Assembly (NCBI GenBank): GCA_019244045.1 | Contig: JAFATF010000468.1 | Location: 1-42,011 of the forward strand | Length of the DNA: 42,011 bases | Direction of reading: 5' to 3' | Origin: Acidobacteriota bacterium | GTDB lineage: Bacteria > Acidobacteriota > Terriglobia > Terriglobales > Acidobacteriaceae | Shown: one piece after another, positions 35,050-42,011 of the stretch | Layout: every line of letters starts with the position of its first letter | Numbering within the stretch: the stretch's first letter is position 1 | The notes under the pieces: model-generated | Told to the model about the DNA's origin: nothing | The model's input: the letters and a program-made list of their open reading frames with translations, nothing else | The model's database searches: none | Made by a program: the position numbers and the translations under genes

Positions 35050-36006
35050 ATGTCTAGGCGGTTTCTAGTGACGTTTTTACGACGCGCCATCCTTGTCCTT
35101 GTCCTCATATGCCTGGGCTGCTCGGCCCAGTCGGTTCCCCCGGAGACCGCCAGCAAAGTTGAACGTCACATACGTGCATACTACAACCTGCCGGCCGACG
35201 TCCAGGTCAAGTTGGGGGCGCTCAAAGCCAGCGAGTTTGCCAATTTTGACGCCATTCAAGTGACTCTCAATAACAAAGAGCGCAAACAGGAGGTAGATTT
35301 TCTCCTGTCCAAGGATGGGAAGCAGTTGATACGCATCACCAAGCTCGATCTGACCAAAGATCCGTATGAGGAGCTGATGAAGAAGATCGATACCGCTGGG
35401 CGGCCGAGTCGCGGAAACAAGAGCGCGAAAGTCGTGGCCGTCAACTACGACGATTTCGAGTGCCCCTATTGCTCCCGCATGCACCAGACGCTTTTTCCTG
35501 AAATTTTGAATGAATACGGCGACCGCGTGCTTTTTGTCTATAAAGATTATCCTTTGGCGGAGATCCACCCGTGGGCCATTCATGCGGCGGTTAACGCCAA
35601 TTGCCTGGTTACTCAAAATAACGATGCTTATTGGGATTACGCCGACTACCTGCATGCCAATCGTAAAGAAGTCGATGCTGCCCAGGGCGGGGATGGCCGG
35701 GCTCGATTGCTTGACAAGTTAGCCATGGACGAAGGCCAAAAGCACGGCCTGGACACCCCCAAGCTTGAGGGCTGCATCAAGGCCCAGAAAGAAGATGCCG
35801 TAAGAGCCTCCATGAAGGAAGCTGACGGCTTAGGTGTGGCGGCTACGCCCACGCTGTTTATCAACGGGCAAAAGGTCGATGGTGCCGTGCCCCTCGAAGA
35901 CTTACGTGCCGCCCTCGATCGGGCATTGAAAGATGCTGGCGTGCCGGTCCCGCCACCGCCAACCCCGTCTTCAGGCCCCACCCGAAGCAAACCCACAGGC
36001 GAATAA
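35050..36006 (+). CDS. Exported DsbA-like thioredoxin-fold protein
   Basis: 318 aa with an N-terminal signal (RRAILVLVLICLGC; lipobox imperfect, so a lipoprotein is possible but not certain). Residues about 30-120 are a small N-terminal domain with an alternating strand pattern. The DsbA/thioredoxin-4 fold follows, with active-site C138-P-Y-C141 in NYDDFECPYCSRMHQ and cis-Pro in VAATPTLFINGQKVDG. The C-terminal tail is Pro/Thr-rich. A further internal Cys pair (NCLV and EGCIKA) may be structural. Likely a periplasmic thiol oxidase or isomerase. It stands between larE and the SurA-like gene, all on the same strand as lptD. A GATAAT (35030-35035) could be its own -10 box. Confidence 0.88.
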   Translation: MSRRFLVTFLRRAILVLVLICLGCSAQSVPPETASKVERHIRAYYNLPADVQVKLGALKASEFANFDAIQVTLNNKERKQEVDFLLSKDGKQLIRITKLDLTKDPYEELMKKIDTAGRPSRGNKSAKVVAVNYDDFECPYCSRMHQTLFPEILNEYGDRVLFVYKDYPLAEIHPWAIHAAVNANCLVTQNNDAYWDYADYLHANRKEVDAAQGGDGRARLLDKLAMDEGQKHGLDTPKLEGCIKAQKEDAVRASMKEADGLGVAATPTLFINGQKVDGAVPLEDLRAALDRALKDAGVPVPPPPTPSSGPTRSKPTGE

Positions 36007-36047
36007 CTGGCCATGGGCGCGGTCTATTCTTCCGCCTTCCCCGGGGG

Positions 36048-37130
36048 ATGGTTTTGACCACGGATTGGCCATTCGGCCCGACTGCCGGCGCCCGCCTCGC
36101 TCTCGTGCTCGGGTTACTGCTTGTCGCGAGCGGCTGCTCCTCTGCCCGCGGGGGTGATGATGTTCTGGCCAAGGTCGATGGCCGCAAGATTTATCGCGCC
36201 GAAGTCGATAAGTACTATGCCAACCAGACTGCCGGGTCGGATCAGCAGCCTAGCGGGGAACAATCCACCAGCCTTCGCCTCAGCATTCTTTCTCAAATGA
36301 TCGATGATGAGCTGCTCATGCGGCGCGCAGAGAAGTTGGGCCTGTTGGCTACCGATGAAGAAGTCGAGCGCAAGTTGACGGAAGTGAAATCACCTTACAC
36401 CGAAGAGCAATTCAAGCAGCGTTTAAAGGAAAAAAAGATTACCCTCGATGACTTCAAACGCGACTTGCGCCGGAGCCTCACCCGGGAGAAGGTTTTAAAT
36501 AAAGAGATTACTTCGAAAATCAACATCTCCGACCAGGATATTACCGACTACTACAGCTCACACCGGGCAGAATTCAATCTCATCGAACCGCAGTACCATC
36601 TGGCGCAAATTTTTGTCACCCCTACGCCGAATTCACAGGTCCGCAACTTTCAGAACAGCAAGGCGCAGACCGATGCCGAGGCAAAAAAGAAAATCCAGAT
36701 GATCGCGAATCGCCTGGACAGTGGCGAAGATTTCGCCAGCCTGGCCATGAATTACTCGGAAGACACGGAGACCTCGACCAATGGCGGTGATCTGGGCTTT
36801 ACCCCGGAGTCGGCCTTGCGCAATACCGATCCTGCCACCCGCGAAGCGGTGATGAAGTTGAAGCCGGGGCAGTACGGCCCGGTGATCGCGGTCATCAATC
36901 CGGCGAACCGGCAGGTTTACGGCTATCGTATCGTGAAACTGGTTGCCAAAGAGCCGGCGGGGCAGCGGGCCCTCAACGATCCTCGCGTGCAACAGGCTAT
37001 TCGCGAGCAACTGCGCGAGCGGCGGGAACAACTACTCAAAGCCGCCTATTACGAGGTGTTGCGTGACCATGCCAAGATTGAAAACTATTTCGCGCAGGAA
37101 GTGTTAGACAATACGGGAGCAGGGAGGTAA
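36048..37130 (+). CDS. SurA/PrsA-like parvulin-type peptidyl-prolyl isomerase, probable lipoprotein
   Basis: 360 aa. The N-terminal hydrophobic segment ends at a lipobox-like LVASGC (Cys30), so it is probably a membrane-anchored lipoprotein. A SurA-type helical chaperone domain (about 35-180) begins VLAKVDGRKIYRAEVDKYY and includes ELLMRRAEKLGLLATDEEVERKL. One parvulin domain (about 183-310) follows: QYHLAQIFVTP, then LDSGEDFASLAMNYSEDTETSTNGGDLGF, KPGQYGPVI and YGYRIVKLV. A C-terminal helix (IREQLRERREQLLKAAYYEVLRDHAKIENYF) returns to the chaperone core. Family members help outer-membrane proteins fold in the periplasm. It follows the DsbA-like gene by 41 bp and converges on the biotin carrier gene. 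Confidence 0.9.
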   Translation: MVLTTDWPFGPTAGARLALVLGLLLVASGCSSARGGDDVLAKVDGRKIYRAEVDKYYANQTAGSDQQPSGEQSTSLRLSILSQMIDDELLMRRAEKLGLLATDEEVERKLTEVKSPYTEEQFKQRLKEKKITLDDFKRDLRRSLTREKVLNKEITSKINISDQDITDYYSSHRAEFNLIEPQYHLAQIFVTPTPNSQVRNFQNSKAQTDAEAKKKIQMIANRLDSGEDFASLAMNYSEDTETSTNGGDLGFTPESALRNTDPATREAVMKLKPGQYGPVIAVINPANRQVYGYRIVKLVAKEPAGQRALNDPRVQQAIREQLRERREQLLKAAYYEVLRDHAKIENYFAQEVLDNTGAGR

Positions 37131-37153
37131 TTCGGCGGAGCTGAACATCATTA

Positions 37154-37651
37154 TCATTCCACCACCGCCAGCACTTCGCCGGCATTCACTCGTGAACCTT
37201 CGCGGGCCATAATCTTTTGCACGATTCCCCGCTTGGGTGACTTTACTTCGTTCTGCATCTTCATGGCTTCGATGACGAGCACGCCTTGGCCGGCGTTCAC
37301 CTCCGTTTTCTCGGCAATCAGTACGCGCACTACTTTTCCCGGCATGGCGGCAAGCAGCCGCACCGGGCCACGATCAGAACCCGCTTTGCCCTTGCGCCCA
37401 CGAAGTGATCGTGGATCCGACAAATCTGCCTGATAACGCACCCGGCCAACCCACAGATCGGTGCCGGCGGAACTACGCTCGCGCATTACCTCGTAGACTC
37501 TGCCATTCACAATCAAAGCAAGCAGATCGGGCCCAGCCAGAACAGCGTCCAGCGCGAGCTCACGCCCGTTCAGTCGCGCCTGCCAGGCGCCAGCGAGGAG
37601 CTCGAGCTCGAGATGGTGGGTGTGGCCTTCGATCGTGACGTCAAAAAGCAT
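37154..37651 (-). CDS. Biotin carboxyl carrier protein (biotinyl domain protein)
   Basis: 165 aa. The C-terminal biotinyl domain (about 95-165) has the biotin-accepting Lys131 in VIEAMKMQNEV, a Pro-rich lead-in MPGKVVRVLI, and the ending VNAGEVLAVVE. The N-terminal 90 residues (VTIEGHTHHLELELLAGAWQARLNGREL...) look like the linker domain that precedes the biotinyl domain in acyl-CoA carboxylase alpha chains, here split off as a separate protein. It pairs with the biotin carboxylase gene 77 bp upstream on the same strand. The EAMKMQNE form with AMPG is typical of propionyl/acyl-CoA carboxylases. BirA at 4704 is the expected modifying enzyme. Confidence 0.9.
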   Translation of the reverse strand: MLFDVTIEGHTHHLELELLAGAWQARLNGRELALDAVLAGPDLLALIVNGRVYEVMRERSSAGTDLWVGRVRYQADLSDPRSLRGRKGKAGSDRGPVRLLAAMPGKVVRVLIAEKTEVNAGQGVLVIEAMKMQNEVKSPKRGIVQKIMAREGSRVNAGEVLAVVE

Positions 37652-37728
37652 AGGAAGGCTGCCGAGGTCGATCGTTCAGCGGGTCTCTCGCAATGGACCA
37701 ATTCCGCGGAGGCACCAACCACTTCCGC

Positions 37729-39255
37729 TTATCCGGTTTTCAAGGCTTCGCGGCGGCCGGCTTGTTTCCAGCTCGACTGTGCCTCTCCATTCTGTTTCCT
37801 GCCTCCATGCAAAGGAACGCTGCTGGCTGCGGCTGCGCCGTCGAGAAGTTCGAAGACTCCGGCGGCAAGCGCAGCTATCTCCGCACCGTCGCTCGTGGGA
37901 CCCGGTGAGCGACTCTGTGCTAAGAGGCGGTCAAGGAATCCGGTATCCTGTCTTCCGGCTTGAAACTCCGGATGGTCAAGAATTCTTTCGAATAGAGAGA
38001 GGTTGGTGGTGATTCCCCCCACAAAATACTCGTTGAGGGCGCGGCGGAGACGGTGAATGGTTTGCCCTCGATCGCTGCCATAGCCGACCAGTTTCGCCAG
38101 CAGCGCGTCGTATTCGATGGGCACATTCCAGCCTTCGTACACGCCACTGTCGACTCGAATGCCGGGGCCGGAGGGTGAAAGCAGCAGCGTGATTCTGCCC
38201 GGGCTGGGAAAGTAGTTCTTGTCCGGATCCTCGGCGTAGACGCGGCACTCGATGGCATGACCCCGAATGTGGACGTCTTGCTGTCGAAAAGGCAATTCCT
38301 CGCCGGTGGCGATGCGAATCTGCAACTCGACCAGGTCCAGGCCGGTGATCAGTTCGGTGATGGGGTGCTCAACCTGCAGCCGGGTATTCATCTCGAGAAA
38401 ATAAAAGTCTTTGTTCTCATCGACGAGAAATTCGACCGTGCCGGCATTGCTGTATTCGGCAGCCCGCGCCACGCGCACAGCAACCTCGCCCATGCGGCAC
38501 CGCATATCCTCATCAAGCAGAGGAGAGGGAGCTTCTTCCAGAACTTTTTGGTGGCGTCGCTGGATCGAGCACTCGCGCTCCCCGAGCCATACCGTATGCC
38601 CGTGCTCGTCGCCCAGAACCTGCATCTCGATATGGCGGGGATTCACAATGGCCTTCTCGATGTAGACCTCGTCATCCCCGAAGGCACGCTCGGCCTCGCT
38701 GCGGGCGGCCTCGAGGGCGGACGCGAGCTCGTCGGCCTCGTGGACCAGACGCATGCCTTTGCCGCCCCCTCCCGCGGCCGCCTTCAGCATAACTGGATAG
38801 CCGAGGTCACCGGCAATCCGCCGCGTTTCCTCGAGCGATGGCAAAGGGCGTACGGTGCCGGGGACGAAAGGCACGCCCGCCTGCTCCATGCGCTTACGTG
38901 CCCGCGTCTTTGATGCCATCATCTCCATAGCGCGGGAAGAAGGGCCGATAAACTTCACACCCGCAGCCATACAGGCCTCGGCGAAGCGTGGGTTTTCCGA
39001 GAGAAAGCCGTAGCCGGGATGAATAGCATCGGCATGACTATGGCGCACCGCGTCCATAATCCTGGGGATGTTCAGATAAGACTCAGTCGCGGCGGCCGGC
39101 CCGATGGGGTAGGCTTCATCGGCCATGCGCACATGGAGGGCAGCTCGATCCACCTCAGAAAAAACCGCGACCGAAGTAATGCCTAGCTGGCGGCAGGCGC
39201 GGATCACCCGCACCGCGATCTCTCCGCGATTCGCAATGAGGATCTTGTTGAACAT
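37729..39255 (-). CDS. accC: Biotin carboxylase (acetyl/acyl-CoA carboxylase subunit)
   Basis: Carboxylates the biotin on a carrier protein using ATP and bicarbonate. The 508-aa chain opens with the signature MFNKILIANRGEIAVRVIRACRQLGI. The Gly-rich ATP-grasp loop is AAAGGGGKGMRLV (near 160-172). Catalytic and metal-binding elements are VEFLVDENKDFYFLEMNTRLQVEHPITE and the Arg of RGHAIECRVYAEDP. At about 450 aa the standard enzyme would end; here a 50-residue Ala/Ser/Gly-rich tail follows. No carboxyltransferase gene is adjacent, so the acyl-CoA specificity (acetyl, propionyl or methylcrotonyl) cannot be told. Confidence 0.94.
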   Translation of the reverse strand: MFNKILIANRGEIAVRVIRACRQLGITSVAVFSEVDRAALHVRMADEAYPIGPAAATESYLNIPRIMDAVRHSHADAIHPGYGFLSENPRFAEACMAAGVKFIGPSSRAMEMMASKTRARKRMEQAGVPFVPGTVRPLPSLEETRRIAGDLGYPVMLKAAAGGGGKGMRLVHEADELASALEAARSEAERAFGDDEVYIEKAIVNPRHIEMQVLGDEHGHTVWLGERECSIQRRHQKVLEEAPSPLLDEDMRCRMGEVAVRVARAAEYSNAGTVEFLVDENKDFYFLEMNTRLQVEHPITELITGLDLVELQIRIATGEELPFRQQDVHIRGHAIECRVYAEDPDKNYFPSPGRITLLLSPSGPGIRVDSGVYEGWNVPIEYDALLAKLVGYGSDRGQTIHRLRRALNEYFVGGITTNLSLFERILDHPEFQAGRQDTGFLDRLLAQSRSPGPTSDGAEIAALAAGVFELLDGAAAASSVPLHGGRKQNGEAQSSWKQAGRREALKTG

Positions 39256-39329
39256 GGGGGCGGCGGCGGCTTGGAAGCGCTCGGACGGTTCATTCTAATC
39301 CGAACCTCGCTCAGCCTGAAAACGCCTAA

Positions 39330-40867
39330 TCAGCGAGGGGCAAATCTATTGCGCCAATATTTGCCCAGCAAGAGGAGCAAAGTGGCCAGGCACAGCCAGG
39401 CGAACCAATCGCCCAGGCGCGAATAGATTGTCCGCACACCGCGCGTCGGCACTTCCGAAACCATAGCGTACTCGGAGGTCTGGTAATGATCCATGGCCGA
39501 AAGCTGGTGCCCCTGGTAATCGTAGGCGGCGGAAAGACCATTGCTGGTGTGCCGGACCAGGTTTACGCCTTGCTCGATGGCGCGAAAACTCGCCATCTGT
39601 GTATGCCAGGGGTCGATCGCGCGCCAGTCATTCGATGGGTCGAGCACGATGTCGGCGCCCAGAGCTCCCGCCTGGCTGAGAAGTTGCGGAAAGTCGGCGT
39701 CGAAACAAATCACCCCGGTGATGCGTCCGAAGGCAGTATCGGCTCGCCTCAACTTGCCGTCTCCTCGGACTTGAAGAGCCGCCTCCGCGCCCGGCACCGG
39801 ATGAGCCTTGTGAAATTGCCAGGCGATGCTGCCGTCGGCATTGACAAACACCAGCTTGTTTTCGAGGGGAGGATCGTTCTCCCGGTTCCACACCCCAAGC
39901 GCCATGCCGAGGTAGATGCCGTTGTTGCGGGCGACTGCCGAACCTCGCTCAATGAGAGCGGCTTCGTCTTCCTTAAAAACGGGCGCATTGGCTTCGCCCC
40001 AGAATACAATTTTTGCCCCCGCCTGGGCCTCCTGCTCGGCTCGCCGTAAAAGGTCGTTGTTCACCTCCGCGCTCCAGCGGCGAACCGCCACCAGGTCCTT
40101 CCCAGTTGCCCGCTTCTCGAGCAGGCGGTTCCAGGTGGCATCGTCTGGCGCAGATACCAGATCGTGCTTCGACAGCGAGGCAATCCGCACAGCTCGAGCA
40201 CGAACCGGAAACAGCGCCAGTCTCGCCCCACCGAGTAGGATGATGACCAAGATGATCGCCAGTCGTAAACCAGCTGCTCGCCTTGCGGGAGGAGAACTCC
40301 AGCCAGCCTGCCAAAGGGCATTCGAAACGGCTGCGAACCAGGCGATCAAAAAGGCAATTCCCCACAAACCGGTCACTGAAACAAGCTGGTCGAGCGCAAG
40401 GTTTCCGTATTGCGAATAGGCCGCAGCCCCCCAGCTGCCATAGGGTCCAAAACAATTCAGGTATTCAAGGGCGGACCAGGCGGTCGGGAATACCAAGGTT
40501 CCCGCCAGGCCGCCGAGGTTGACGTGCAGCCACTTATCTAGGGCGTAGGGAACGAGAAATTCCATAGCGCTGAAACCCAGAAAAACGTAATATCCGGCGC
40601 CGGGAATCGGCACCATCCCGCGCAGTTGGAATCCGATTGCCAGAGCTGCTGCCAGGTAAGCGAGCGGCATCGACACGCGCCATTGGTTGAAACGGACGAA
40701 GCGGAGCAGAAATACCGGCGACAGCCGGCGAGCGGAATATTGTGGGCTCCGTAGGATAGGAGTAGTAGCAGGAAGCCGGTGGCCAGCCAGAGGATGCCGT
40801 TGATGGCAAATTTGGGCCGGGCTTCGAGTTCCAGTTCAGGTCCGGTCGCGTGGGCAACTGTCCCCAC
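39330..40867 (-). pseudogene. lnt: Apolipoprotein N-acyltransferase homologue, frame broken near 40728
   Basis: The start is a GTG at 40867 with AGGAGG about eight bases upstream, inside the end of tetR. That frame gives a membrane helix (GILWLATGFLLLLLSYGAHNIPLA) and then degenerates. A -1 shift near 40727-40730 restores an open frame (RLSPVFLLRFVRFNQWR...) that continues through ten-odd helices and a nitrilase domain to 39330. The nitrilase triad is intact: Glu228 in FWGEAN, Lys290 in FHKAHPVPGAE, Cys324 in VICFDADFP (numbered from the in-frame GTG at 40676). Lnt adds the third acyl chain to lipoproteins in the inner membrane. No slippery heptamer is seen, so the cause is a sequencing error, a true mutation, or internal initiation at GTG 40676. 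Confidence 0.8.
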
Positions 40868-40870
40868 CGG

Positions 40871-41506
40871 TTAGCCTCCTTCTTCGGGAACCGCGTGTCC
40901 GACAAGGCTATCGACCGCGTTGTTGATGACCTGCTCGATCAGCTTGTTGCGGCTCACCCAGGGGAAATTTGGCCTTTGAATCAGCAACGACGTTACCCCA
41001 TGAATAGCGGCCCAGAGTGCCTGTGCAACGGTTTCGACGTCCAGCTGGCGAAAACAGCATTCCTCGATGCAGCGGCGAACCATCGAACGCATGATGTCGA
41101 AAGCCGGGTGCACGCGATAAGGCTGCTCCGGCGATGTGGCACGAAGCAGGAAGGCAAAGTGATAGTCGTTCGGGTTTCGTAACCCAAATTCGACGTAAGT
41201 AAACAGTCCCTTTTTGAGGAGCACCACGGGGTCACGATCCTGATGACGGGCCCAAAGACCACTCAAGTATTGATACAAACGTTCAAAGCTTTGCTCGACC
41301 AGCGTCTGAAACAGCTCTTCTTTGCTGTCGAAATGAAGGTACAGAGTTCCTACCGCACAACCGATGCCCCCGGCCAGGCGCCGCATGGAAAAGGCCCGAT
41401 AGCCGTCGCGCACGAAAAGCTCCCTGGCGGCTTCGAGGATCTGGTTGCGGGCGAACTCCTGCCTGACGGAGCGCTGGCTCAACTCGTTATATTGAACGAT
41501 GTTCAC
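40871..41506 (-). CDS. TetR/AcrR-family transcriptional regulator
   Basis: 211 aa. The N-terminal DNA-binding domain (about 18-65) is typical: ILEAARELFVRDGYRAFSMRRLAGGIGCAVGTLYLHFDSKEELFQTLVEQ. The C-terminal ligand domain (about 75-200) includes YVEFGLRNPNDYHFAFLLR and ALWAAIHGVTSLLIQRP, seen in the TetR_C / 'WHG' group. The start is a GTG at 41506. The promoter and start codon are overlaid by two TGAAC-N3-GTTCA sites, consistent with autorepression. The stop codon is 3 bp from the lnt start, with the lnt ribosome binding site inside this gene. Ligand unknown. Confidence 0.93.
   Translation of the reverse strand: MNIVQYNELSQRSVRQEFARNQILEAARELFVRDGYRAFSMRRLAGGIGCAVGTLYLHFDSKEELFQTLVEQSFERLYQYLSGLWARHQDRDPVVLLKKGLFTYVEFGLRNPNDYHFAFLLRATSPEQPYRVHPAFDIMRSMVRRCIEECCFRQLDVETVAQALWAAIHGVTSLLIQRPNFPWVSRNKLIEQVINNAVDSLVGHAVPEEGG
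41493..41505. promoter_or_regulatory. TetR operator copy 1 (over the start codon)
   Basis: TGAAC-GAT-GTTCA, a perfect 5-bp inverted repeat with a 3-bp centre, embedded in ATATTGAAC...GTTCA and abutting the GTG start at 41506. Same half-sites and upstream ATAT flank as copy 2. Confidence 0.6.
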
Positions 41507-41516
41507 AAGCTGCTAT

Positions 41517-41543
41517 ATTATATTGAACTAAGTTCATTGTAAA
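41517..41543 (-). promoter_or_regulatory. tetR promoter
   Basis: On the minus strand TTTACA (41543-41538) and TATAAT (41522-41517) form a promoter with a 15-bp spacer, short but plausible given the perfect -10 box. The -10 box ends 10 bases before the GTG at 41506, so the mRNA would have little or no leader. Operator copy 2 lies within the spacer. Confidence 0.45.
41524..41536. promoter_or_regulatory. TetR operator copy 2 (in the promoter spacer)
   Basis: TGAAC-TAA-GTTCA. Its centre is 31 bp from the centre of copy 1, close to three helical turns, so both sites face the same side of the DNA. Placement between the -35 and -10 boxes is classic for repression. Confidence 0.65.
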
Positions 41544-41678
41544 TGTAATTTTTCTAAAACGTTGTTCAGGCTGCTAATACGAAAGCATGCGGTTTGCGTG
41601 CGAGGATTCAGGCGAGTGAGATAAAATCGCTTGTTTCGTGCGCATCTTGCAGCAATTAAAAGTTAGGGCGTGGGCCTG

Positions 41679-42011
41679 ATGCCGCTTGCTCCCGCCGTTG
41701 AGCCCATTCGCGCCAGCGAACGTAGCTCTCCCCATACGCGCCTTTTGGCCTACTATCCGTGGCTTCTAGTCCTCCTGCTCACCGCCGTCGCGGCACTTTT
41801 GCGCTTTCATTTCCTGGGCCAGAAAAGTGTCTGGATTGACGAAGGTGTCACGATCGAGATGGCTCGCCTCGGCTGGTATAACTTCCTGCGCATACTCTGG
41901 CGACATGAGGCCAACATGGCCTTTTATACCGTCTTGCTGCGCTTTTGGCTCCCGTTTGGCGATAGCGAGGCCTGGATCCGCACGCTCTCGGTGGTCGCTG
42001 CGCTGGCCACC
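41679..42011 (+). CDS. Partial GT-C membrane glycosyltransferase (ArnT/PMT-like), cut by window end
   Basis: An open frame of 111 codons from ATG 41679 runs off the right edge. After a short hydrophilic start it shows one transmembrane helix (YYPWLLVLLLTAVAALLRF), then FHFLGQKSVWIDEGVTIEMARLGWYNFLRILWRHEANMAFYTVLLRFWLPFGDSEAWIRTLSV. The Asp-Glu in the first extracytoplasmic loop (WIDEG) and the RxxS pattern before the second helix are the hallmark of GT-C enzymes of the ArnT / family 39 / 83 type. These transfer sugars from polyprenyl carriers at the outer face of the inner membrane. It is divergent from tetR. No good ribosome binding site is seen. Sugar and acceptor unknown. Confidence 0.7.
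   Translation, partial: MPLAPAVEPIRASERSSPHTRLLAYYPWLLVLLLTAVAALLRFHFLGQKSVWIDEGVTIEMARLGWYNFLRILWRHEANMAFYTVLLRFWLPFGDSEAWIRTLSVVAALAT

Overview
The window looks like a piece of chromosome from a diderm, GC-rich bacterium. Outer-membrane genes are present: an LptD-type LPS assembly protein, an OprB-like porin and an apolipoprotein N-acyltransferase homologue. The gene set and protein style (GTP-dependent PEP carboxykinase, paired MacB-type permeases, an APC permease with a universal-stress-like tail, an RDD protein, large TPR proteins, many GTG starts) best fit an acidobacterium of the Terriglobia/Koribacter type. That assignment rests on recognition of protein style, not on a marker gene. 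No rRNA, tRNA, CRISPR array, IS element, phage gene or integrase was recognised. This is core and house-keeping chromosome, not an island.

Layout. 1-132 may hold the edge of a gene on the minus strand; 133-714 holds nothing convincing. A small hypothetical gene (minus) and a DUF2007 gene (plus) diverge from a spacer with two perfect palindromes (985-1215). From 8011 down to 1660 runs a minus-strand cofactor and nucleotide block: hemL, a deoxynucleoside kinase, birA, coaX, a hypothetical gene and an RlmD-type rRNA methyltransferase. From birA to the hypothetical gene the genes are 6 bp apart or overlap. Plus-strand genes follow: an OprB-like porin (8381), a 974-residue TPR protein, a small membrane protein and a LOG-family enzyme (to 14426). 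pgeF points back. Next come a small hypothetical gene with a good promoter, then pckG (16196-18019), which ends 14 bp from the end of convergent serA. nadD follows on the minus strand, then a hybrid histidine kinase with a C-terminal PilZ domain (20716-22992) and two tandem MacB-type permeases with no ATPase beside them (23331-25928).

26292-27544 is a b561-like/YceI pair. It converges on an APC permease with a cytoplasmic tail, which is preceded by an RDD protein. From 31497 the plus strand carries an envelope-biogenesis run: lptD, larE, a DsbA-like thioredoxin and a SurA/PrsA-like foldase. LptD proteins need disulfide formation and SurA-type chaperoning, so three of these four genes make functional sense together. 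A biotin carrier protein and biotin carboxylase pair (the kind of protein BirA biotinylates) lies on the opposite strand. The right end has a TetR regulator followed by an lnt homologue whose reading frame is broken near 40728. The TetR promoter carries two copies of TGAAC-N3-GTTCA 31 bp apart. A GT-C type membrane glycosyltransferase runs off the right edge.

No wholly new system was proven. The best leads are the interrupted lnt behind a self-regulated tetR, the LptD/DsbA/SurA neighbourhood with unusual LptD insertions, the kinase-receiver-PilZ fusion with a degenerate c-di-GMP motif, and the palindromes at 998-1112.
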